Source: Bacillus sp. B1-b2 | Lineage (GTDB): Bacteria; Bacillota; Bacilli; Bacillales; Cytobacillaceae | Assembly: GCF_009183415.1 (NCBI RefSeq) | Contig: NZ_WEHU01000004.1 | Location: forward strand, 62,001-126,000 | Reading direction: 5' to 3' | DNA: 64,000 nt | Shown: piece after piece, positions 7,009 through 16,116 of the stretch | Layout: each line of letters opens with the position of its first letter | How positions within the stretch are numbered: the stretch's first letter is position 1 | Position numbers and translations under genes: made by a program | The notes under the pieces: model-generated | Database searches by the model: none | The model's input: only the letters and a program-made list of their open reading frames with translations | What the model was told of the DNA's origin: nothing

Positions 7009-8931
7009 TCAAATGAATTTTTTCATAAAACGATAGAAGATAACACTTCTCATCAGCAGACGTATATCTCTATCAACTGCAAAATCAGTTCTCACTTCTG
7101 ACTCTGCTTTTTCTAGCCCGATTTTAAGCATGGCTTTATTAAGGTATGGTGATATATCTTTGTTGCTGAACATTTCCCTAGATTCTTCTACGAATAAGTC
7201 CCATTTAGGAAGCATTCTATGTGCCCAATCTTTTCCTTGTGCTCCTCTAACTTGTTGATTTAGACGTACTTTATCTGGGAGAAATTCTTTCATTGCTCTT
7301 CGTATTAACGCCCTATCCATGCCATTTTGTACATACTGATCCTCTGGTATAGATAAACAGTAGCGAATGACACGCAAATCATTTGTAGGATCACGACTAA
7401 TCAAACCGTACTTTAAGGATAATTTGGATGAAAATGTATTGGTCGCATTCCAATGAAATAAATCATCAAAGTGCCTTTTTCGATGCTCATAGGCATTATT
7501 TGTAGTAAACCAACCTGCTTCTCCTATCCCAACATGATGCAATTTATCATATACATTCATTTTCTTCGCAAAATCTGGATTGATTAGTGGTAATACTCCT
7601 TGATTGTTGTTCTTATTTATTGTTGGTAAAGCCTCTTTTATCACTAAATTTGCAACCCTACTTCTTGAAGTGCTGATTCTTTTACTGAATTGCGCTACCT
7701 CTTGATAAAGCTTTATCCAATTGAGTCGTTTTAATAAAAGTGGATAATAATCCTGTGGTGACCCCCAGGAAATAGAAAGATTCCCTCTGTTCCCATTTAA
7801 TAAGATGCCGATATCCTGTTTTTGTGCTTGCTCATAGATTCCATTGATCCAAAAAGAATTCTCAAAGAACTTATAGGGCATTTCCATGGTTTCTAGAAAG
7901 GTATCCATATCCGAATAAGAATCTTTACCTTCAAAAGCTAAATAATAATCGTTAATGCCTCCTACAAACTCTACTGTTGATTTAATATATGGTGTTTCAT
8001 TTGATAGTAGATTTTTTGGTCCATATGGTTGAAAATCCTTAGGTGGTGTGTAACTAAAGGTTGTTAAATCAGTATCCATGTTTTTCCTAGCAATACTCAC
8101 GACCGATCCAGAATCTAAGCCTCCACTCAATTGAGATCCAACCTTTTTAAATGTCCTTAATCTTGCTTGTATAGCAGATTGATATACCTCTAAAAAGGCA
8201 TCTACATAATCTTGGCTATTACTGTATCTTACTGGTTTAATCTCTTCACTCAGATGACTATATCTACTTTTCTTCATAGATCCTTTTTCTACTATTAAAT
8301 AGTGAGCTGGTGGTAATTGTGCTATGGCTTTATATGGTGTACTAGAGACATCGGCTACATCTACTACTCCAGAAATTGCTAGATACTCTGCCAACCATTC
8401 CTTATTTAAATCTTTATTAATATTAGGAAGACTTAATACCGAATCAATTGTTGTGGCAAAAGCTAACCGATTATCTTGATAGTGATAATAGAGTGTTCTG
8501 CTACCAGAGAAATCTCTTGCAGCAAAAAGCCTCTGCTTCCTTATGTCCCATATAACAAAAACAAAATCACCGATTAAGTGCTTTGGTGTTTCTTCCTCCC
8601 ATTTTGCATATGCTAGGAGTATGAGTTGGCTATCTGTTATATTTTTTTGATTATGATGATTTATTTTTAACCTATTCATTAATTCTGAACGATTATCTAT
8701 AATGGCATCTGCAGTTATGACTAATTTCCTTAATGAATCATAAAGGGGAAGCTTTTCCCCAATTGATTCAGGTGTAATCCATTGAGCATGACACCCCATA
8801 AATATCTGTTCCATTTTAAACACTTGTATATCATCAGCAGGGAATGGTTGGAATCTACTCATCATTAAGTGAATATGTTCGTCAGAAATATGTTCATTAT
8901 CTATGTTATAAATACCAGCAATCGCACTCAT
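7009..8931 (-). CDS. Lasso macrolactam synthetase (C, asparagine synthetase-like)
   Basis: 640 aa from ATG 8931 (MSAIAGIYN...), with GGAG 8 nt upstream. The N-terminal domain resembles class II glutamine amidotransferase, but residue 2 is Ser instead of the catalytic Cys. The enzyme should therefore not hydrolyse glutamine, as expected for a lasso cyclase. The ATP-pyrophosphatase motif SGGLDS is at about 269-274. It should adenylate the Asp/Glu side chain of the core and close the ring onto the N-terminal amine. The precursor gene follows at 6993, and a promoter-like sequence with operator-like palindromes precedes it. Confidence 0.9.
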   Translation of the reverse strand: MSAIAGIYNIDNEHISDEHIHLMMSRFQPFPADDIQVFKMEQIFMGCHAQWITPESIGEKLPLYDSLRKLVITADAIIDNRSELMNRLKINHHNQKNITDSQLILLAYAKWEEETPKHLIGDFVFVIWDIRKQRLFAARDFSGSRTLYYHYQDNRLAFATTIDSVLSLPNINKDLNKEWLAEYLAISGVVDVADVSSTPYKAIAQLPPAHYLIVEKGSMKKSRYSHLSEEIKPVRYSNSQDYVDAFLEVYQSAIQARLRTFKKVGSQLSGGLDSGSVVSIARKNMDTDLTTFSYTPPKDFQPYGPKNLLSNETPYIKSTVEFVGGINDYYLAFEGKDSYSDMDTFLETMEMPYKFFENSFWINGIYEQAQKQDIGILLNGNRGNLSISWGSPQDYYPLLLKRLNWIKLYQEVAQFSKRISTSRSRVANLVIKEALPTINKNNNQGVLPLINPDFAKKMNVYDKLHHVGIGEAGWFTTNNAYEHRKRHFDDLFHWNATNTFSSKLSLKYGLISRDPTNDLRVIRYCLSIPEDQYVQNGMDRALIRRAMKEFLPDKVRLNQQVRGAQGKDWAHRMLPKWDLFVEESREMFSNKDISPYLNKAMLKIGLEKAESEVRTDFAVDRDIRLLMRSVIFYRFMKKFI

Positions 8932-8957
8932 ATATTCCGCTCCATTCAACCAAACAT

Positions 8958-8972
8958 TTCTTTATAACGAAC
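8958..8972. promoter_or_regulatory. SinR-like operator candidate in the cyclase leader
   Basis: TTCTTTATAACGAAC (reverse strand GTTCGTTATAAAGAA) lies 27 bp upstream of the cyclase start and just downstream of a second such box. It shares GTTC and TATAAAGAA with the box before cpsC at 35636-35650. Confidence 0.45.
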
Positions 8973-9017
8973 GAAAACGTTAATAAAAAAGCTTAAACAG
9001 TCTATTTAGTTTATATA

Positions 9018-9058
9018 TTCTTAATAAAGAACATATCATTTTTTTCTCTACTATTCAA
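9018..9058 (-). promoter_or_regulatory. Candidate promoter with overlapping SinR-like box before the lasso cyclase
   Basis: On the minus strand a TTGAAT -35 (9053-9058) and TATGTT -10 (9030-9035) are separated by 17 bp. The palindrome TTCTTAATAAAGAAC (9018-9032) overlaps the -10 and continues downstream. It contains GTTCTTT, matching the published SinR half-site GTTCTYT. This would let the cyclase/precursor/kinase unit be transcribed separately from manC and repressed by the SinR-like protein. Confidence 0.45.
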
Positions 9059-9085
9059 CTAATAATTTACTATTTCTAATATTTT

Positions 9086-10453
9086 TTACTTCACTGTCAT
9101 TTCGTTCATTATCTCATCCCACTCTAAGCAAAAACGATAGATATCCTCTTCTACTAGCTCACTACCTGTTTGTACTTCGATAATCTCCATTAAACTAGTA
9201 GCTCTTAATGCGTGCTTTGTACCTAGGGGGATGTGAATTACATCTCCTGCTCGAATAGGACGGATCTGATCATTGATGATAAGTACTCCTTCCCCTTTTA
9301 CCACTGTCCATATCTCACTTCTTTTATAGTGAACCTGATAACTGAGATTTTTTGACGACTCCACACAAATTCGTTTTGTTAGCACTTCCTCTCCCTCACT
9401 ATACTTAATATGCTCTAATACTTTATACCAGCCCCATCTTCTTTCTTCATACATAGGACGCTCTTCTAGATTCTTTAAAACATCCTTCACTTGTGGACTA
9501 GATTCTTTATCTGTCACAAGAATTCCATCAGGACTTGCGGCTACTACCACATTGTCTAAACCAATCAATGTAATAGGGATATCTAGTTCATTTACAATAT
9601 GGGAATTTTTAAGTCCTTCACTGACAAATCCTTTCCCGTTAATCGGATCCTTTATTTCTTCTGTTAGGGTATTCCAAGTGCCTAGGTCCTTCCAGTACCC
9701 TTCATAAGTTAGAGCAATAATATCTTTTGCTTTTTCTACTACTTCATAGTCAAAACTATTCTTAGGTAACAAATGATATTGATTTAGTAACTGCTCATAT
9801 TGTATTGGTAATCCTTTATCTATTAAGATTTGGAGGATATACTCCAGTCGGAAAGCAAATACTCCACAATTCCATAATGCTTGGTATTCGATTAATTTTC
9901 TTGCCGCTTTTTCCTTTGGTTTTTCTTTAAAGGACTTTACATGCATATATTCACTATTTATTTCTTCTGAAGGGACAATGTATCCATATTTTTCAGATGG
10001 AAAGGTTGGTTTCACTCCTATTAGTGCAAGATCTGCATTACTTTCCCTTATCTTTTCTTCCATTTCTTTTACTTTGACAAAAAATTGATTTTCAACATAT
10101 GGGTCTACTGGGAGCATTGCTACTACTTCATTGGGACTACACCCTTTTATGGAGTATAGATAGACAGCAGCTAGTGCAATAGCTGGGAAAGTATCTCTTC
10201 TTTCTGGTTCCACTACAATAGGAACATGAGAACCTAACTGAGTATGAATCATTTCTACTTGTGATTTACTTGTGGCGATAACAGAGTCTTCAGCTAGATT
10301 ATTTTTCGCAAGCTGCCCCCAAACCCTTTGAACCATAGATTCCTTTTCTCCATACTCATTGGATAATACCTTTATAAATTGTTTCGATCTCGCATCGTTT
10401 GATAATGGCCAAAGACGCTTTCCTGATCCTCCTGATAGAAGAACTAGTTTCAT
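9086..10453 (-). CDS. manC: Mannose-1-phosphate guanylyltransferase with C-terminal cupin
   Basis: 455 aa, ATG 10453 after GGAGG. The nucleotidyltransferase domain starts LLSGGSGKRLWPLSNDARSKQF, the GMP signature, and has FKEKPKEKAA further on. The C-terminal cupin (about 345-450) carries QVHYKRSEIW. It makes GDP-mannose from mannose-1-phosphate and GTP in the cytosol. GDP-mannose feeds Gmd and Rmd at 23-25 kb and possibly a sugar donor for the lasso nucleotidyltransferase route. It lies between the two halves of the lasso gene set, 27 bp after the ABC exporter. The cupin may be a phosphomannose isomerase domain; activity not provable here. Confidence 0.88.
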   Translation of the reverse strand: MKLVLLSGGSGKRLWPLSNDARSKQFIKVLSNEYGEKESMVQRVWGQLAKNNLAEDSVIATSKSQVEMIHTQLGSHVPIVVEPERRDTFPAIALAAVYLYSIKGCSPNEVVAMLPVDPYVENQFFVKVKEMEEKIRESNADLALIGVKPTFPSEKYGYIVPSEEINSEYMHVKSFKEKPKEKAARKLIEYQALWNCGVFAFRLEYILQILIDKGLPIQYEQLLNQYHLLPKNSFDYEVVEKAKDIIALTYEGYWKDLGTWNTLTEEIKDPINGKGFVSEGLKNSHIVNELDIPITLIGLDNVVVAASPDGILVTDKESSPQVKDVLKNLEERPMYEERRWGWYKVLEHIKYSEGEEVLTKRICVESSKNLSYQVHYKRSEIWTVVKGEGVLIINDQIRPIRAGDVIHIPLGTKHALRATSLMEIIEVQTGSELVEEDIYRFCLEWDEIMNEMTVK

Positions 10454-10480
10454 TGTATTCCTCCTTTTTCATAAAACGAG

Positions 10481-12298
10481 TTAAGCTAATGTTTGGTTAC
10501 TAGCTAACTCTTGTGTAGTTAACATTCTTCTAAGTGGACCTTTTGCTTCAGATAGTGCTCTATATTCACCTTCTTGTATGACCTTTCCATCATCGAGAAC
10601 TACTACTTTATCTGCATTTCTAATAGTAGATAAACGATGTGCTATAACAATGATTGTCATAGTTCCTTTCAATGCATCAATTGCTTGCTGAATCTTCCTC
10701 TCATTCTCACTATCTAATGCACTTGTTGCTTCATCAAGCACAAGGATAGATGGTTTTCTGAGAATCGCTCTAGCAAGGATAAGGCGTTGACGTTCCCCTC
10801 CAGAAAGCCTAATTCCTCTATCCCCAATAATAGTATCTAATCCTTTTGGCATTTTTCGAACAAATGTATCTGCAGCAGCAAACGTCAATGCCTCCCATAA
10901 ATCTGATTCACTTGAATTAGGTGCCACCATTTGTAAGTTTTCGCGAATACTACTGTGGAATAAAAAGGGCTCTTGAGCTACGTAACTAATGGAATTCCTA
11001 TATCTCAACACGTTCTCTTCTGTTATAGGCTCTCTATTAACAAGTACCTCCCCCTTTTCTGGTTTTAATAAGCCCATAACCAAATCTATCAAGGTTGTTT
11101 TTCCCGCACCTGAGGATCCAACTATTGCAGTGGTCTTATTCTTAGGGAATTGGATATGAATATTTTCAAGGGCCCAATTATTTTGAGATTGATTGTATCT
11201 ATAGGATACATTTTTGCATTCAATGGCACTTTCTAGGATAAATGTTTTATTGTATGGCTCTTCATCCTGCTGAAGAAAATTCCATTCCTGCTCTTTACTG
11301 CTTTCTTTTTGTACTTGCAGTAAATGACTTAAAGCAGGGAACATAGATACTGTTTGTTCCAAGCTACTTTGAATAGAGGAAAATTTGGGCCATAATCGAG
11401 AAAAAATTAAGATAACTAGCATTAATTTCTCCGGTTGTATCTTTAGAAATGAATAAGAGATATAGACAAAAAAGATAATTAAAAGTCCTGCAGCAACACG
11501 ATATAAAAAGGCTGACTTGGAATTCAGCTTAACTAGATTCATGATATTTTGGTGAATCTGATTAGACATATTTTGAAACCACCTATTAAATGAGGACTCT
11601 AACCGATTACTTTTCATATCTTTCATGCCATTAAGCTGTTCTGTAATTCCACCAAAATAATTTGACATTAAATCTGTTGTTTCTTTTCCTAGCAGTTTTG
11701 ATCCTTTGACAAACTTCCTCATATAGAAAGCAATGGCCCCTCCACAAACAATAACAACTAATGTCAAAGAAGGAGATAAAAGCAGCGCAAGAGCCACTTG
11801 AACAAGAGTAAAAAAGACAATGCCAATTAATTGAATAATGCCATGTGTCCCCACTCCTACCCTTGATATTTCTGTTGTTAAAATATAGTTAAAATCAGAC
11901 TTCCTTTTATTCAAATAGTACTCCCATTTCGCTTTAAGCAGGGATTCATATGTTTCTACTCTTAAATGCCTAATATAGTTCTGCTGAATCTCCGTGTTTA
12001 AAACAGTCTGGTATCTTTGTAGCAACGCTTGCCCTGTAATCAACATAAAATATAGAACTAGAATAAATGGCAGATTTAATGTAAAAGGTAATTGTTCTAA
12101 TCCTTCCACTAATATATTCAACGGAAAGACATTACTAATAGAAGCCTCCAGTAACCCTATGACTGCTAGCATTGGAACAAGTAGATAGATACTAATACCT
12201 TCGATAGTACTAATGAAAATACTTAGAAAGATATTTAAATAGATTTTGGACCCAGTGACTTCCTTTAGTTTCTTTAAATAAATGATGAGATTTCTCAT
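10481..12298 (-). CDS. ABC exporter of the lasso cluster (D)
   Basis: 605 aa from ATG 12298 (MRNLIIYLKKLKEV), 2 bp past the stop of the upstream gene, with CAGGAG ahead; the longer in-frame start overlaps that gene. It has an N-terminal transmembrane domain and a C-terminal nucleotide-binding domain with Walker A GSSGAGKTT, signature LSGGERQRLILARA and Walker B ILVLDEATSALD. This is a full half-transporter expected to homodimerise. In lasso clusters such a protein exports the mature peptide and gives immunity. Its place in the EPS locus leaves a saccharide or lipid cargo possible. Confidence 0.82.
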   Translation of the reverse strand: MRNLIIYLKKLKEVTGSKIYLNIFLSIFISTIEGISIYLLVPMLAVIGLLEASISNVFPLNILVEGLEQLPFTLNLPFILVLYFMLITGQALLQRYQTVLNTEIQQNYIRHLRVETYESLLKAKWEYYLNKRKSDFNYILTTEISRVGVGTHGIIQLIGIVFFTLVQVALALLLSPSLTLVVIVCGGAIAFYMRKFVKGSKLLGKETTDLMSNYFGGITEQLNGMKDMKSNRLESSFNRWFQNMSNQIHQNIMNLVKLNSKSAFLYRVAAGLLIIFFVYISYSFLKIQPEKLMLVILIFSRLWPKFSSIQSSLEQTVSMFPALSHLLQVQKESSKEQEWNFLQQDEEPYNKTFILESAIECKNVSYRYNQSQNNWALENIHIQFPKNKTTAIVGSSGAGKTTLIDLVMGLLKPEKGEVLVNREPITEENVLRYRNSISYVAQEPFLFHSSIRENLQMVAPNSSESDLWEALTFAAADTFVRKMPKGLDTIIGDRGIRLSGGERQRLILARAILRKPSILVLDEATSALDSENERKIQQAIDALKGTMTIIVIAHRLSTIRNADKVVVLDDGKVIQEGEYRALSEAKGPLRRMLTTQELASNQTLA

Positions 12299-12300
12299 TT

Positions 12301-13482
12301 TTATAATCTCCTGAATGTAACTTTTCGTTTTATCACAGCTCTCCATCCCCAAAGGAACGGTCTTAACGGGATGTAAAGAAAATGTAAGGCTCTAGGTAAT
12401 GGTAATACTTCTGCATCAAATGAATTCCTATTAAATTTCCATGCTACATATCTCCATTTTTGCAAAGTAGGCTTTATCTGGTATAAATAGGTCTTAGCTA
12501 TTTTTTCCCATTCTTTATTAGGAGGAGAATAGAAATGTATTCTCTCTTTCATAAATTGAAATGCATGAAAAGCGAGATACTTTTCCTTTTCGGTATACCC
12601 TATCTTTTTATTCGGTACAAACAGCCCTAATTTTCCTAATAACAACATTGTTTGGCCAAAAAGATGGCTAGACTTATTTTCCTTTATTTCAATAGGACAA
12701 TTCTCTAAGTTTACGTTAGCATTCAACATACGAGTAATGTCTAAAAGCCATCTAATTCTAAACCAGCCATGCCTTGCTCCATGAGTAATAAGATAATAAA
12801 ACAGCATCCCTTCATCTAATATATAGACTGTTTTATCCGTTACACTAATTGCCTTTCTCTTTTCCCATAATTCTTCAAAGCTCGGTTCTTTACTTGGACC
12901 TGGATGCAAAGCCCAGTGGATTTCCACCTTACAGTTTCTATCTTTATTAATCATTTCTATATGATGAACACGTTTTTTCCAATTTTTTATTTTTTTAGGA
13001 GGCTCATATCCTTTTTCATACCCTAATAGTTGGAGAATCATTATTGTTTTCTCTAAGTCATTAAACGAAATGAGTATATCTAAGTCCTTTGAAGTTCTTG
13101 AACTAAGATTTTCAAACAGATAGTAAGATAGAATAGGGCCCTTTAACGTCAACATTCTTATATGCTCTTTTTGTAGCATTTCGTTAATTTGCTCCAATTC
13201 TTTTGTTAAATTTAGCATATCTATAGTATTTTTCATGTATAAAATCTGCAATTGTTCTCTTATCATTGAAGGAATTAACTGGGAATTACTTTCTGCAATT
13301 TTTATATAAATGGCAGGATAAACTTTATGAAATGTAACCAGATTCATAAATTCTCCCCAATTCACTTTAAGAGCATATTCTTCTATTAATTTAGTAGCAT
13401 TCTTTTGCTCATTCAGCAAATTTAGTAAGAATTGGAATTCTATTGGACAATTATCTATTTTGATTTCTCGATACCTCTTCAT
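12301..13482 (-). CDS. Nucleotidyltransferase-fold protein of lasso clusters (N)
   Basis: 393 aa from ATG 13482 (MKRYREIKIDNC...), with AGAGGTGG upstream; it overlaps the B2 gene by 32 bp. The domain resembles the NTP_transf_5 family: SSRTSKDLDILI holds the DxD metal-binding pair and KVEIHWAL supplies the later strand. In pseudomycoidin-type clusters a protein of this kind (PsmN) is reported to add hexoses to the phosphorylated C-terminal Ser. Together with the kinase and ManC this suggests a phospho-sugar decoration here. That role is inferred from the family and context. Confidence 0.78.
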   Translation of the reverse strand: MKRYREIKIDNCPIEFQFLLNLLNEQKNATKLIEEYALKVNWGEFMNLVTFHKVYPAIYIKIAESNSQLIPSMIREQLQILYMKNTIDMLNLTKELEQINEMLQKEHIRMLTLKGPILSYYLFENLSSRTSKDLDILISFNDLEKTIMILQLLGYEKGYEPPKKIKNWKKRVHHIEMINKDRNCKVEIHWALHPGPSKEPSFEELWEKRKAISVTDKTVYILDEGMLFYYLITHGARHGWFRIRWLLDITRMLNANVNLENCPIEIKENKSSHLFGQTMLLLGKLGLFVPNKKIGYTEKEKYLAFHAFQFMKERIHFYSPPNKEWEKIAKTYLYQIKPTLQKWRYVAWKFNRNSFDAEVLPLPRALHFLYIPLRPFLWGWRAVIKRKVTFRRL

Positions 13483-13939
13483 CTTTCCCACCTCTGTTCC
13501 TTTTTCCCCTAGCAAATGTATTAACAATTGTAAAATTATCTTTATTTTCAACTCCAGTTACATATAAAGACCCGCTTCTCACCCAAGCATGGGCATGCAT
13601 CTCTCCATGTTGATCCCGAGCAATACCTAAATATAATGTTATCTCTATGTTTCTTCGATTAAGCATCCTTGTGGCAGCTATCGCTTGAACCATACAGGCA
13701 CTTTCCCAAGCAGTATATCTACTCATCGTTTGAACTGCATAAGAGACCGCTTTTATTACTTTTTCATCCTTACTAGTAATCACTGGTGTCTCTACTGATT
13801 CCTCCCCTAAAGTAGGAGCAACTTTTTTAAATGGCAATAGTTTTAAGTACCTCCCTCTTGCCAAAAAAATAAATGCCTCTAACATTAGGCATTTTTGTTT
13901 AAAATCAAGCTTTATCCATTTCTTTAATTTCCTAATCAT
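13451..13939 (-). CDS. Lasso leader peptidase (B2, transglutaminase-like)
   Basis: 162 aa. ATG 13939 overlaps the stop of the RRE gene (ATGA), so the two are translationally coupled. The catalytic pattern of B2 proteases is visible: Cys82 in WESACMVQA, His117 in HAHAWV, and the following GxLYVTG strand. The canonical third-residue Asp is not obvious. It cuts the leader from the precursor with help from an RRE partner. It is the only leader peptidase in the window and lies 6.5 kb from the precursor. Confidence 0.88.
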   Translation of the reverse strand: MIRKLKKWIKLDFKQKCLMLEAFIFLARGRYLKLLPFKKVAPTLGEESVETPVITSKDEKVIKAVSYAVQTMSRYTAWESACMVQAIAATRMLNRRNIEITLYLGIARDQHGEMHAHAWVRSGSLYVTGVENKDNFTIVNTFARGKRNRGGKDEEVSRNQNR

Positions 13940-14247
13940 TCTAAATAGCCTCTCAAATCAACCATTTCCAATAAATCATTTGCAAGTGATTCCCTAATAA
14001 AAAGATCTACCTGTTGTTCACACTCTTTTTCTGACACTACATACTCTTCCATTAATAAAGAGATCACTTGTTGTTTGCTAATAGGATACTGGCAATACTC
14101 CCAAATAAAACTTCCAATTTCTCCAAGTCTATAATAGGTATTCATATTCTGATTCCAAGCATAATTTTCATTATCGATTTCTTTTAATTGAATTGTTTTA
14201 TTGCTTTGATAAGCTATAGGTTCCATTACTTCCTGCTTCATTACCAT
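13936..14247 (-). CDS. Lasso peptide RRE protein (B1, PqqD-like), second copy
   Basis: 103 aa; ATG 14247 follows GGAGG by 9 nt. Small PqqD-like protein with NTYYRLGEIGSFIWEYCQ, aligned in position with YNLGAIGGDIW of the other copy at 5529. It is coupled to B2 by a 4-bp overlap, the usual B1-B2 arrangement. Two RRE proteins in one lasso locus are unusual. Either they serve the protease and the cyclase/kinase separately, or this module came from another lasso cluster. Confidence 0.83.
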   Translation of the reverse strand: MVMKQEVMEPIAYQSNKTIQLKEIDNENYAWNQNMNTYYRLGEIGSFIWEYCQYPISKQQVISLLMEEYVVSEKECEQQVDLFIRESLANDLLEMVDLRGYLE

Positions 14248-14261
14248 CCCTTTATTCCTCC

Positions 14262-15470
14262 TTAGCCAATAGCTCTCCGCTTAGCCCACTGAACATCTGC
14301 TATGGTAAATGTTTTTATTCTGCTTTGATTTAACCTACCTTTTGGTTTTTGTTTGTATCCTTTTGTAACTTTATCATCAACAAATTGCTTAAACTCATAC
14401 CTAAATCGTTCAGGTGAGAACTTTAACGCATGATTTCTACAATTAGCTGGTAGGAAATCTAATTGCTCAAATTCTTCCACTGCCTGCTTAATTGCTTGAG
14501 CTGTTTGTTCATAGAAGAAATATCCAGTTGGGTACTCTGACTCCTTGTAACCATTAACCGTTTCAAGAGAACCACCTTTTCCATATGCAATTACTGGTGT
14601 ACCACATGCTTGTGCTTCTAAAGGAGTAATCCCAAAGTCTTCTTCTGCAGCAAAAATAAAGCCTTTTGCCCTTTGCATATGATCTTTTAAGACTTCAAAA
14701 GATTGATACCCCATTAAAGTGACATTAGCACCAGCTTTTGCTTTTATCTTCTTAAAATCAGGTCCGTCTCCAATTACAATTAACTGCTTCTCTGGCATTA
14801 GCGAAAAAGCTTCTACAATTTTATCTATCTTCTTATATGGAACCATCCTGGATGCAGTTAGATAAAAGTCTTCCTTTTCTCTATGGAAACTAAATCCCGA
14901 TACATCTATTGGAGGATATACTGTTCTAGCCTCTCTCTTATATACCTTCCAAATCCTTTTCCCTATAAAATCAGAATTTGCCATAAAAAAATCTACACCA
15001 TTCGCAGTCCGATAATCCCAATCGCGAATTCTATGTAGAAGAAATTTTGTTATATATCCTCTTATTCCTTTGTCCAAACCAGCCTCCTTCAAATATTGAT
15101 GTTGAAGATCCCAAGCATATCGAATTGGAGAGTGTACATACGAAATGTGAAGCTGATCAGGACCTGTAATTACTCCTTTCGCTACAGCATGAGAACTAGA
15201 GATGATTAGATCATAACTTGATAAATCTAATTGTTCTATAGCTAATGGCATGAAAGGGAGGTATGTTCGATATTTACTTTTGGAAAATGGTAGCTTCTGA
15301 ATAAAGGTTGTCTTAACTTCTTTATTCATGATAAATTTCCGATCTTTTTCTTCTAAATAATCTATCGTACTGAAAAGGTCCGCATCTGGATAAAGTTTGA
15401 GAATTTCCTCTAATACCTTTTCTGCTCCGCTATAGACAACTAGCCAGTCATGTATGATTGCTACTTTCAA
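14262..15470 (-). CDS. GT4 family glycosyltransferase (twin 1)
   Basis: 402 aa, TTG start at 15470 after GAGGAAGAAG. GT-B fold: N-terminal MKVAIIHDWLVVYSGAEKVLEE, and C-terminal FAAEEDFGITPLEAQACGTPVIAYGKGG with the donor-binding E-x7-E element. It is cytosolic or membrane-peripheral and should add one sugar, possibly mannose or rhamnose from a GDP donor, to the lipid-linked repeat unit. It is a clear paralogue of 16117-17265 over nearly its full length, with a different and longer Lys-rich tail. It ends 15 bp before the RRE gene, linking EPS and lasso units. Confidence 0.88.
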   Translation of the reverse strand: MKVAIIHDWLVVYSGAEKVLEEILKLYPDADLFSTIDYLEEKDRKFIMNKEVKTTFIQKLPFSKSKYRTYLPFMPLAIEQLDLSSYDLIISSSHAVAKGVITGPDQLHISYVHSPIRYAWDLQHQYLKEAGLDKGIRGYITKFLLHRIRDWDYRTANGVDFFMANSDFIGKRIWKVYKREARTVYPPIDVSGFSFHREKEDFYLTASRMVPYKKIDKIVEAFSLMPEKQLIVIGDGPDFKKIKAKAGANVTLMGYQSFEVLKDHMQRAKGFIFAAEEDFGITPLEAQACGTPVIAYGKGGSLETVNGYKESEYPTGYFFYEQTAQAIKQAVEEFEQLDFLPANCRNHALKFSPERFRYEFKQFVDDKVTKGYKQKPKGRLNQSRIKTFTIADVQWAKRRAIG

Positions 15471-15538
15471 GACTTCTTCCTCCTTAGTATTTAACGTTTT
15501 AAATAGGATTCATTTCATATCAAAAATACTACCATTTT

Positions 15539-16045
15539 TCAATACGATGCCTTTGCAGGGACACCTACAGCAGTTTTATTTGGAGGTATACTTGTTAATA
15601 CTAGAGAAAGTGCTCCTATTTTAACATTATCAGAGATTCTAATTTCTCCTAAAATTTTTGCCCCTGTGCCAATAAATACGTTATTTCCTAATATCGGTGG
15701 TCCAAAACTTTTAGTGGGTGTATCTTTATAACCAATAGTTACCTGATGAAATATGGTTGAATTATCACCTATTTTAACTTTTGGATGAATAACAATCCCA
15801 TTTCCTCCATGTGGTAGTCTTAAACCTCTCCCTAACATACAACTTGCTGGAATTTGAGCGTTATTAACAATTCTCACAAATATAACATCTAAAAATCTAT
15901 ATACGAGTGTAAGTAATTGTTTTATAAGCGGTGTTTTAACATGATAAAATATCCAATTCCCAAACCTATAAGTAAAAAGCAAACTAATAATCAATGGATC
16001 TTTCTTATTATTGACTTTTAAATCTGCTTTTAGTTCTTTGATCAA
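15539..16045 (-). CDS. Hexapeptide-repeat acetyltransferase (CysE-like)
   Basis: 168 aa, TTG start 16045 after GGGGGG. The C-terminal two-thirds carries left-handed beta-helix repeats (IGDNSTIFHQVTIG, VFIGTGAKILGEIRI) and the LPHGGNGIVIHP segment of serine-acetyltransferase-like enzymes. In an EPS locus it most likely O-acetylates a sugar; the exact acceptor is unknown. It sits between the twin GT4 genes. Confidence 0.82.
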   Translation of the reverse strand: MIKELKADLKVNNKKDPLIISLLFTYRFGNWIFYHVKTPLIKQLLTLVYRFLDVIFVRIVNNAQIPASCMLGRGLRLPHGGNGIVIHPKVKIGDNSTIFHQVTIGYKDTPTKSFGPPILGNNVFIGTGAKILGEIRISDNVKIGALSLVLTSIPPNKTAVGVPAKASY

Positions 16046-16116
16046 CTTTTGCCCCCCTTTATTTTATACTATAGCAAGCAGCCAATTAGATCATCCTCAA
16101 ATTAGCATCTGTTTTA

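Noticed and set aside
8985-9043. Short frame MICSLLRIYKLNRLFKLFY before the cyclase as a second lasso precursor
   Set aside because: No leader motif, no acidic ring residue and no ribosome site; the segment overlaps the predicted promoter.
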